Shown here: piece after piece, positions 33,430 to 43,927 of the stretch
How the letters are laid out: the number at the start of each line of letters is the position of its first letter
Numbering within the stretch: the first letter of the stretch is position 1
NCBI RefSeq assembly: GCF_910594005.1
Contig: NW_025316714.1
Coordinates: forward strand, 380,001-444,000
DNA: 64,000 nt
From: Cervus elaphus
Taxonomy: Eukaryota > Chordata > Mammalia > Artiodactyla > Cervidae
Direction: 5' to 3'
Notes under the pieces: model-generated
What the model saw: only the letters and a program-made list of their open reading frames with translations
Told to the model about the DNA's origin: nothing
Database searches by the model: none
Translations under genes and position numbers: made by a program

Positions 33430-36270
33430 CCAGGAGCATGAAAAGGTGTGAAAAATGCGAGGAGCATGAAAAGATGTGAAAAATGCGAGGAGCATGAAAA
33501 GGTGTGAAAAACGAGAGGAGTAAAAAAAAAAAAAAGACGAGGAGCAAGAAAAGGTGTGAAAAATGCAAGGAGCATGAAAAGGTGTGAAAAATGCAGGGAG
33601 CATGAAAAGGTGTGAAAAATTTGAGGAGCAAAAAAAAAAAAAAAAAAAAGACCAGGAACATGAAAAGGTGTGAAAAATGCGAGGAGCAAAAAAAAAAAAA
33701 ACAAAAGACCAGGAACATGAAATGGTGTGAAAATTGCAAGGAGTAAAAAAAAAAAAAAAAAAAAAGAATAGGAGCATGAAAAGGTGTGAAAAATGCGAGG
33801 AGCAAAAAAAAAAAAAAAAAAAAGACCAGGAACATGAAAAGGTGTGAAAAATGCGAGCAGCAAAGAAAAAAAAAAAAAAACCAAGAACATGAAAAGGTGT
33901 GAAAAATGCGAGGAGCAAAAAAAAAAAAAAAGACGAGGAGCATGAAAAGGTGTGAAAAATGCGAGGAGAAAAAAAAAAAAAAAGAAAGACCAGGAGCATG
34001 AAAAGGTGTGAAAAATGCGAGGAGCATGAAAAGGTGTGAAAAATGCGAGGAGAAAAAAAAAAAAAGAAAGACGAGGAACATGAAAAGGTGTGAAAAATGC
34101 GAGGAGCATGAAAAGGTGTGAAAAATGAGAGGAGCAAAAAAAAAAAAAAGACGAGGAGCATGAAAAGGTGTGAAAAATGCAAGGAGCATGAAAAGGTGTG
34201 AAAAATGCAGGGAGCATGAAAAGGTGTGAAAAATTTGAGGAGAAAAAAAAAAAAAAAAAAAAAGACCAGGAACATGAAAAGGTGTGAAAAATGCGAGGAG
34301 CAAAAAAAAAAAAAAAAAAGACCAGGAACATGAAATGGTGTGAAAATTGCAAGGAGCAAAAAAAAAAAAAAAAAAAGAATAGGAGCATGAAAAGGTGTGA
34401 AAAATGCGAGGAGCAAAAAAAAAAAAAAAAAAAAAGACCAGGAACATGAAAAGGTGTGAAAAATGCGAGGAGCAAAAAAAAAAAAAAAAAAAACCAGGAA
34501 CATGAAAAGGTGTGAAAAATGCGAGGAGCAAAAAAAAAAAAAAAGACGAGGAGCATGAAAAGGTGTGAAAAATGCAAGGAGCATGAAAAGGTGTGAAAAA
34601 TATGAGGAGCAAAAAAAAAAAAAAAAAAAAAGACCAGGACCATGAATAGGTGTGAAAAATGCGAGGAGCAAAAAAAAAAAAAAGACGAGGAGCATGAAAA
34701 GGTGTGAAAAATGCAAGGAGCATGAAAAGGTGTGAAAAATTTGAGGAGCAAAAAAAAAAGAAAAATAAAGACCAGGACCATGAATAGGTGTGAAAAATGC
34801 GAGGAGCAAAAAAAAAAAAAAAAAAAAAAGACCAGGAGCATGAAAAGGTGTGAAAAATTTGAGGAGCAAAAAAAAAAAAAAAAAAAGAAAGACCAGGAGC
34901 ATGAAAAGGTGTGAAAAATGCGAGGAGCAAAAAAAAAAAAAAGACGAGGAGCATGAAAAGGTGTGAAAAATGCGAGGAGCAAAAAAAAAAAAAGAAAGAC
35001 CAGGAGCATGAAAAGGTGTGAAAAATGCGAGGAGCGAAAAAAAAAAAAAAAAAAGAAAGACCAGGAGCATGAAAAGGTGTGAAAAATGCGAGGAGCATGA
35101 AAAGATGTGAAAAATGCGAGGAGCATGAAAAGGTGTGAAAAATGCGAGGAGCAAAAAAAAAAAAAGACGAGGAGCATGAAAAGGTGTGAAAAATGCGAGG
35201 AGCAAAAAAAAAAAAAAAGACGAGGAGCATGAAAAGGTGTGAAAAAAGCGAGGAGCAAAAAAAAAAAAAAGAAAAACCAGGAGCATGAAAAGGTGTGAAA
35301 AATGCAAGGAGCAAGAAAAGGTGTGAAAAATTTCAGGAGCAAAAAAAAAAAAAAAAAAAAGACAAGGAACATGAAAAGGTGTGAAAAATGCGAGGAGCAA
35401 AAAAAAAAAAAAAAAAGACCAGGAACATGAAAAGGTGTGAAAATTGCAAGGAGCAAAAAAAAAAAAAAAAAAAGAACAGGAGCATGAAAAGGTGTGAAAA
35501 ATTTGAGGAGCAAAAAAAAAAAAAAAAAAAGAAAGACGAGGAGCATGAAAAGGTGTGAAAAATGCGAGGAGCAAAACAAAAAAAGAAAAGACCAGGAACA
35601 TGAAAAGGTGTGAAAAATGCGAGGAGGAAAAAAAAAAAAGAAAGACCAGGAGCATGAAAAGGTGTAAAAATGTGAGGAGCAAAAAAAAAAAAAAAGACGA
35701 GGAGCATGAAAAAGTTTGAAAAATGCAAGGAGCATGAAAAGGTGTGAAAAATGCAAGGAGCATGAAAAGGTGTGAAAAATGCAAGGAGCATGAAAAGGTG
35801 TGAAAAATGGGAGGAGCAAAAAAAAAAAAAAGAAAGCCCAGGAGTGTGAAAAGGTGTGAAAAATGCGAGGAGCAAAAAAAAAAAAAAAAAGATCAGGAGC
35901 ATGAAAAGGTGTGAAAAATTCGAGGAGCAAAAAAAAAAAAAAGACGAGGAGCATGAAAAGGTGTGAAAAATGCAAGGAGCATGAAAAGGTGTGAAAAATT
36001 TGAGAGGCAAAAAAAAAAAAAAAAAAAAAAAGACCAGGAGCATGAAAAGGTGTGAGAAATGCGGGGAGCAAAAAAAAAAAAAGAAAGACCAGGAGCATGA
36101 AAAGGTGTGAAAAATGCGAGGAGAAAAAAAAAAAAAAGAAAGACCAGGAGCATGAAAAGGTGTGAAAAATGCGAGGAGCAAAAAAAAAAAAAAGACGAGG
36201 AGCATGAAAAGGTGTGAAAAATGCAAGGAGCATGAAAAGGTGTGAAAAATGCAAGGAGCATGAAAAGGTG
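33430..36270 (+). repeat. Type B block R, copy 2, with internal gap of about 310 bp
   Basis: Collinear with 37,580-40,740 but in two pieces: the offset is about 4,152 up to about 34,085 (GCAGCAAAG at 33,856 and 38,008) and about 4,465 after about 34,110 (GA5TAAAG at 34,759 and 39,223, GGAGCAAGAAAAGG at 35,308 and 39,776, GTGTAAAAATGTG at 35,660 and 40,127). The missing part corresponds to about 38,240-38,560. At the join, GACGAGGAACATG...TGCGAGGAGC continues directly into ATGAAAAGG. Confidence 0.75.
35333..35784 (+). repeat. AAAACA7GAAAAGACC marker block (representative)
   Basis: Holds TTTCAGG, AAATTGCAAGG, GAACAG linker, TTTGAGG, GAAAGACGAGG, the C-interrupted tract AAAACAAAAAAAG, a GGAGG unit, the shortened GTGTAAAAATGTG unit and GAAAAAGTTTG. 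The C-interrupted tract recurs near 23,616, 24,820, 32,565, 37,130, 40,040, 43,418, 44,866, 45,413, 46,668, 48,632, 56,122, 58,580 and 62,552. The shortened GTGTAAAAATG unit is shared by only four blocks (35,660, 40,127, 57,114, 62,637), which marks a sub-lineage. Confidence 0.8.
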
Positions 36271-37579
36271 TGAAAAATTTGAGGAGCAAAAAAAAAAAAA
36301 AAAAAAAAGACCAGGACCATGAATAGGTGTGAAAAATGCGAGGAGCAAAAAAAAAAAAAGACGAGGAGCATGAAAACGTGTGAAAAATGCAAGGAGCATG
36401 AAAAGGTGTGAAAAATTTCAGGAGCAAAAAAAAAAAAAAAAAAAGACCAGGAACATGAAAAGGTGTGAAAAATGCGAGGAGAAAAAAAAAAAAAAAGACG
36501 AGGAGCATGAAAAGGTGTGAAAAATGCGAGGAGCAAAAAAAAAAAAAGAAAGACCAGGAGCATGAAAAGGTGTGAAAAATGCGAGGAGCAAAAAAAAAAA
36601 AAAAAAAAAGAAAGACCAGGAGCATGAAAAGGTGTGAAAAATGCGAGGAGCATGAAAAGATGTGAAAAATGCGAGGAGCATGAAAAGGTGTGAAAAATGC
36701 GAGGAGCAAAAAAAAAAAAAGACGAGGAGCATGAAAAGGTGTGAAAAATGCGAGGAGCAAAAAAAAAAAAAAGACGAGGGGAGCATGAAAAGGTGTGAAA
36801 AAAGCGAGGAGCAAAAAAAAAAAAAGAAAGACCAGGAGCATGAAAAGGTGTGAAAAATGCAAGGAGCAAGAAAAGGTGTGAAAAATTTCAGGAGCAAAAA
36901 AAAAAAAAAAAAAAGACCAGGAACATGAAAAGGTGTGAAAAATGCGAGGAGCAAAAAAAAAAAAAAAAAGACCAGGAACATGAAAAGGTGTGAAAATTGC
37001 AAGGAGCAAAAAAAAAAAAAAAAAAAGAACAGGAGCATGAAAAGGTGTGAAAAATTTGAGGAGCAAAAAAAAAAAAAAAAAAAAAGAAAGACGAGGAGCA
37101 TGAAAAGGTGTGAAAAATGCGAGGAGCAAAACAAAAAAAGAAAAGACCAGGAACATGAAAAGGTGTGAAAAATGCGAGGAGCAAAAAAAAAAAAGAAAGA
37201 CCAGGAGCATGAAAAGGTGTGAAAAATGCGAGGAGCAAAAAAAAAAAAAAGACGAGGAGCATGAAAAAGTTTGAAAAATGCAAGGAGCATGAAAATGTGT
37301 GAAAAATGCAAGGAGCATGAAAAGGTGTGAAAAATGCAAGGAGCATGAAAAGGTGTGAAAAATGGGAGGAGCAAAAAAAAAAAAAAAGATCAGGAGCATG
37401 AAAAGGTGTGAAAAATTCGAGGAGCAAAAAAAAAAAAAGACGAGGAGCATGAAAAGGTGTGAAAAATGCAAGGAGCATGAAAAGGTGTGAAAAATTTGAG
37501 AGGCAAAAAAAAAAAAAAAAAAAAAAGACCAGGAGCATGAAAAGGTGTGAGAAATGCGGGGAGCAAAAAAAAAAAAAGA

Positions 37580-39266
37580 AAGACCAGGAGCAAGAAAAGG
37601 TGTGAAAAATGCGAGGAGCATGAAAAGATGTGAAAAATGCGAGGAGCATGAAAAGGTGTGAAAAATGAGAGGAGAAAAAAAAAAAAAAAGACGAGGAGCA
37701 TGAAAAGGTGTGAAAAATGCAAGGAGCATGAAAAGGTGTGAAAAATGCAGGGAGCATGAAAAGGTGTGAAAAATTTGAGGAGCAAAAAAAAAAAAAAAAA
37801 AAAGACCAGGAACATGAAAAGGTGTGAAAAATGCGAGGAGCAAAAAAAAAAAAACAAAAGACCAGGAACATGAAATGGTGTGAAAATTGCAAGGAGCAAA
37901 AAAAAAAAAAAAAAAAAGAATAGGAGCATGAAAAGGTGTGAAAAATGCGAGGAGCAAAAAAAAAAAAAAAAAAAAGACCAGGAACATGAAAAGGTGTGAA
38001 AAATGCGAGCAGCAAAGAAAAAAAAAAAAAAACCAAGAACATGAAAAGGTGTGAAAAATGCGAGGAGCAAAAAAAAAAAAAAAGACGAGGAGCATGAAAA
38101 GGTGTGAAAAATGCGAGGAGAAAAAAAAAAAAAAAGAAAGACCAGGAGCATGAAAAGGTGTGAAAAATGCGAGGAGCATGAAAAGGTGTGAAAAATGCGA
38201 GGAGAAAAAAAAAAAAAAGAAAGACGAGGAACATGAAAAGGTGTGAAAAATGCGAGGAGCAAAAAAAAAAAAAAAAAAGAAAGACCAGGAGCATGAAAAG
38301 GTGTGAAAAAAGCGAGGAGCAAAAAAAAAAAAAGACGAGGAGCATGAAAAGGTGTGAAAAATGCGAGGAGCAAAAAAAAAAAAAAGAAAGACCAGGAGCA
38401 TGAAAAGGTGTGAAAAATGCGAGGAGCATGAAAACATGTGAAAAATGCGAGGAGCATGAAAAGGTGTGAAAAATGCGAGGAGCAAAAAAAAAAAAAAAAA
38501 AAGAAAGACCAGGAGCATGAAAAGGTGTGAAAAATGCGAGGAGCATGAAAAGATGTGAAAAATGCGAGGAGCATGAAAAGGTGTGAAAAATGAGAGGAGC
38601 AAAAAAAAAAAAAGACGAGGAGCATGAAAAGGTGTGAAAAATGCAAGGAGCATGAAAAGGTGTGAAAAATGCAGGGAGCATGAAAAGGTGTGAAAAATTT
38701 GAGGAGCAAAAAAAAAAAAAAAAAAAAGACCAGGAACATGAAAAGGTGTGAAAAATGCGAGGAGCAAAAAAAAAAAAAAAAAAGACCAGGAACATGAAAT
38801 GGTGTGAAAATTGCAAGGAGCAAAAAAAAAAAAAAAAAAAGAATAGGAGCATGAAAAGGTGTGAAAAATGCGAGGAGCAAAAAAAAAAAAAAAAAAAAAG
38901 ACCAGGAACATGAAAAGGTGTGAAAAATGCGAGGAGCAAAAAAAAAAAAAAAAAAACCAGGAACATGAAAAGGTGTGAAAAATGCGAGGAGCAAAAAAAA
39001 AAAAAAAGACGAGGAGCATGAAAAGGTGTGAAAAATGCAAGGAGCATGAAAAGGTGTGAAAAATATGAGGAGCAAAAAAAAAAAAAAAAAAAAGACCAGG
39101 ACCATGAATAGGTGTGAAAAATGCGAGGAGCAAAAAAAAAAAAAAGACGAGGAGCATGAAAAGGTGTGAAAAATGCAAGGAGCATGAAAAGGTGTGAAAA
39201 ATTTGAGGAGCAAAAAAAAAAGAAAAATAAAGACCAGGACCATGAATAGGTGTGAAAAATGCGAGG

Positions 39267-39302
<36 letters not shown>

Positions 39303-40740
39303 AGGAGCAAGAAAAGGTGTGAAAAATTTGAGGAGCAAAAAAAAAAAAAAAAAAAGAAAGACCAGGAGCATGAAAAGGTGTGAAAAATGCGAGGAGCAAA
39401 AAAAAAAAAAAGACGAGGAGCATGAAAAGGTGTGAAAAATGCGAGGAGCAAAAAAAAAAAAAGAAAGACCAGGAGCATGAAAAGGTGTGAAAAATGCGAG
39501 GAGCGAAAAAAAAAAAAAAAAAAAGAAAGACCAGGAGCATGAAAAGGTGTGAAAAATGCGAGGAGCATGAAAAGATGTGAAAAATGCGAGGAGCATGAAA
39601 AGGTGTGAAAAATGCGAGGAGCAAAAAAAAAAAAAGACGAGGAGCATGAAAAGGTGTGAAAAATGCGAGGAGCAAAAAAAAAAAAAAGACGAGGAGCATG
39701 AAAAGGTGTGAAAAAAGCGAGGAGCAAAAAAAAAAAAAGAAAGACCAGGAGCATGAAAAGGTGTGAAAAATGCAAGGAGCAAGAAAAGGTGTGAAAAATT
39801 TCAGGAGCAAAAAAAAAAAAAAAAAAAGACCAGGAACATGAAAAGGTGTGAAAAATGCGAGGAGCAAAAAAAAAAAAAAAAAGACCAGGAACATGAAAAG
39901 GTGTGAAAATTGCAAGGAGCAAAAAAAAAAAAAAAAAAAGAACAGGAGCATGAAAAGGTGTGAAAAATTTGAGGAGCAAAAAAAAAAAAAAAAAAAGAAA
40001 GACGAGGAGCATGAAAAGGTGTGAAAAATGCGAGGAGCAAAACAAAAAAAGAAAAGACCAGGAACATGAAAAGGTGTGAAAAATGCGAGGAGGAAAAAAA
40101 AAAAAGAAAGACCAGGAGCATGAAAAGGTGTAAAAATGTGAGGAGCAAAAAAAAAAAAAAGACGAGGAGCATGAAAAAGTTTGAAAAATGCAAGGAGCAT
40201 GAAAAGGTGTGAAAAATGCAAGGAGCATGAAAAGGTGTGAAAAATGCAAGGAGCATGAAAAGGTGTGAAAAATGGGAGGAGCAAAAAAAAAAAAAAGAAA
40301 GCCCAGGAGTGTGAAAAGGTGTGAAAAATGCGAGGAGCAAAAAAAAAAAAAAAAAGATCAGGAGCATGAAAAGGTGTGAAAAATTCGAGGAGCAAAAAAA
40401 AAAAAAGACGAGGAGCATGAAAAGGTGTGAAAAATGCAAGGAGCATGAAAAGGTGTGAAAAATTTGAGAGGCAAAAAAAAAAAAAAAAAAAAAAGACCAG
40501 GAGCATGAAAAGGTGTGAGAAATGCGGGGAGCAAAAAAAAAAAAAGAAAGACCAGGAGCATGAAAAGGTGTGAAAAATGCGAGGAGAAAAAAAAAAAAAA
40601 GAAAGACCAGGAGCATGAAAAGGTGTGAAAAATGCGAGGAGCAAAAAAAAAAAAAAGACGAGGAGCATGAAAAGGTGTGAAAAATGCAAGGAGCATGAAA
40701 AGGTGTGAAAAATGCAAGGAGCATGAAAAGGTGTGAAAAA
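37580..40740 (+). repeat. Type B block R, copy 3
   Basis: The complete form of the block, matching 33,430-36,270 (with a gap there) and 52,130-55,270 (offset about 14,530 throughout). Landmarks include TGAGAGG (37,667), ACAAAAGACC (37,852), GCAGCAAAG (38,008), ACATGTG (38,433), GA5TAAAG (39,223), GGAGCAAGAAAAGG (39,776) and the CCCAGGAGTG cassette (40,301). Confidence 0.78.
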
Positions 40741-42397
40741 TTTCAGGAGCAAAAAAAAAAAAAAAAAAAAGACCAGGAACATGAAAAGGTGTGAAAAATG
40801 CGAGGAGAAAAAAAAAAAAAAAGACGAGGAGCATGAAAAGGTGTGAAAAATGCGAGGAGCAAAAAAAAAAAAAGACGAGGAGCATGAAAAGGTGTGAAAA
40901 ATGCAAGGAGCATGAAAAGGTGTGAAAAATTTCAGGAGCAAAAAAAAAAAAAAAAAAAAGACCAGGAACATGAAAAGGTGTGAAAAATGCGAGGAGAAAA
41001 AAAAAAAAAAAGACGAGGAGCATGAAAAGGTGTGAAAAATGCGAGGAGCAAAAAAAAAAAAAGAAAGACCAGGAGCATGAAAAGGTGTGAAAAATGCGAG
41101 GAGCAAAAAAAAAAAAAAAAAAAAAGAAAGACCAGGAGCATGAAAAGGTGTGAAAAATGCGAGGAGCATGAAAAGATGTGAAAAATGCGAGGAGCATGAA
41201 AAGGTGTGAAAAATGCGAGGAGCAAAAAAAAAAAAAGACGAGGAGCATGAAAAGGTGTGAAAAATGCGAGGAGCAAAAAAAAAAAAAAAGACGAGGAGCA
41301 TGAAAAGGTGTGAAAAATGCAAGGAGCATGAAAAGGTGTGAAAAATTTCAGGAGCAAAAAAAAAAAAAAAAAAAAAGACCAGGAACATGAAAAGGTGTGA
41401 AAAATGCGAGGAGCAAAAAAAAAAAAAAAAACCAGGAACATGAAAAGGTGTGAAAAATGCGAGGAGCAAAAAAAAAAAAAAAGACGAGGAGCATGAAAAG
41501 GTGTGAAAAATGAGAGGAGCAAAAAAAAAAAAGACGAGGAGCATGAAAAGGTGTGAAAAATGCAAGGAGCATGAAAAGGTGTGAAAAATGCAGGGAGCAT
41601 GAAAAGGTGTGAAAAATTTGAGGAGCAAAAAAAAAAAAAAAAAAAGACCAGGAACATGAAAAGGTGTGAAAAATGCGAGGAGCAAAAAAAAAAAAAAAAA
41701 AGACCAGGAACATGAAATGGTGTGAAAATTGCAAGGAGCAAAAAAAAAAAAAAAAAAAAAAGAATAGGAGCATGAAAAGGTGTGAAAAATTTGAGGAGCA
41801 AAAAAAAAAAAAAAAAAAAAAGACCAGGAACATGAAAAGGTGTGAAAAATGCGAGCAGCAAAAAAAAAAAAAAAAAAAAACCAGGAACATGAAAAGGTGT
41901 GAAAAATGCGAGGAGCAAAAAAAAAAAAAAAGACGAGGAGCATGAAAAGGTGTGAAAAATGCGAGGAGAAAAAAAAAAAAAAGAAAGACCAGGAGCATGA
42001 AAAGGTGTGAAAAATGCGAGGAGCATGAAAAGGTGTGAAAAATGCGAGGAGAAAAAAAAAAAAAGAAAGACGAGGAACATGAAAAGGTGTGAAAAATGCG
42101 AGGAGCAAAAAAAAAAAAAAAAAAGAAAGACCAGGAGCATGAAAAGGTGTGAAAAATGCGAGGAGCAAAAAAAAAAAAAGACGAGGAGCATGAAAAGGTG
42201 TGAAAAATTTGAGAAGCAAAAAAAAAAAAAAAAAAAAGACCAGGAGCATGAAAAGGTGTGAGAAATGCGGGGAGCAAAAAAAAAAAAAGAAAGACCAGGA
42301 GCATGAAAAGGTGTGAAAAATGGGAGGAGTAAAAAAAAAAAAAGAGGAGGAGCATGAAAAGGTGTGAAAAATGCGAGGAGCAAAAAAAAAAAAAAGA

Positions 42398-43927
42398 GGA
42401 GGAGCATGAAAAGGTGTGAAAAATGCAAGGAGCATGAAAAGGTGTGAAAAATATGAGGAGCAAAAAAAAAAAAAAAAAAAAGACCAGGACCATGAATAGG
42501 TGTGAAAAATGCGAGGAGCAAAAAAAAAAAAAAGACGAGGAGCATGAAAAGGTGTGAAAAATGCAAGGAGCATGAAAAGGTGTGAAAAATTTGAGGAGCA
42601 AAAAAAAAAGAAAAATAAAGACCAGGACCATGAATAGGTGTGAAAAATGCGAGGAGCAAAAAAAAAAAAAAAAAAGACCAGGAGCATGAAAAGGTGTGAA
42701 AAATTTGAGGAGCAAAAAAAAAAAAAAAAAAAGAAAGACCAGGAGCATGAAAAGGTGTGAAAAATGCGAGGAGAAAAAAAAAAAAAAAGACGAGGAGCAT
42801 GAAAAGGTGTGAAAAATGCGAGGAGCAAAAAAAAAAAAAGAAACACCAGGAGCATGAAAAGGTGTGAAAAATGCGAGGAGCAAAAAAAAAAAAAAAAAAA
42901 GAAAGACCAGGAGCATGAAAAGGTGTGAAAAATGCGAGGAGCATGAAAAGATGTGAAAAATGCGAGGAGCATGAAAAGGTGTGAAAAATGCGAGGAGCAA
43001 AAAAAAAAAAAGACGAGGAGCATGAAAAGGTGTGAAAAATGCGAGGAGCAAAAAAAAAAAAAAGACGAGGAGCATGAAAAGGTGTGAAAAAAGCAAGGAG
43101 CAAAAAAAAAAAAAGAAAGACCAGGAGCATGATAAGGTGTGAAAAATGCAAGGAGCAAGAAAAGGTGTGAAAAATTTCAGGAGCAAAAAAAAAAAAAAAA
43201 AAAGACCAGGAACATGAAAAGGTGTGAAAAATGCGAGGAGCAAAAAAAAAAAAAAAAAGACCAGGAACATGAAAAGGTGTGAAAATTGCTAGGAGCAAAA
43301 AAAAAAAAAAAAAAAGAACAGGAGCATGAAAAGGTGTGAAAAATTTGAGGAGCAAAAAAAAAAAAAAAAAAAAGAAAGACGAGGAGCATGAAAAGGTGTG
43401 AAAAATGCGAGGAGCAAAACAAAAAAAGAAAAGACCAGGAACATGAAAAGGTGTGAAAAATGCGAGGAGCAAAAAAAAAAAAGAAAGACCAGGAGCATGA
43501 AAAGGTGTGAAAAATGCGAGGAGCAAAAAAAAAAAAAAGACGAGGAGCATGAAAAAGTTTGAAAAATGCAAGGAGCATGAAAAGGTGTGAAAAATGCAAG
43601 GAGCATGAAAAGGTGTGAAAAATGCAAGGAGCATGAAAAGGTGTGAAAAATTTGAGAGGCAAAAAAAAAAAAAAAAAAAAAGACCAGGAGCATGAAAAGG
43701 TGTGAGAAATGCGGGGAGCAAAAAAAAAAAAAGAAAGACCAGGAGCATGAAAAGGTGTGAAAAATGCGAGGAGAAAAAAAAAAAAAAGAAAGACCAGGAG
43801 CATGAAAAGGTGTGAAAAATGCGAGGAGCAAAAAAAAAAAAAAAGACGAGGAGCATGAAAAGGTGTGAAAAATGCAAGGAGCATGAAAAGGTGTGAAAAA
43901 TGCAAGGAGCATGAAAAGGTGTGAAAA
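42398..43927 (+). repeat. Displaced duplicate block, partner at 23,800-25,330
   Basis: Second copy of the 1.5-kb block, at an offset of about 18,598. The rare GATAAGG and TTGCTAGG variants are seen only in these two places, so a common origin is well supported. It is inserted in different surroundings on both sides (GAGGAGG linkers to the left here). Confidence 0.8.
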
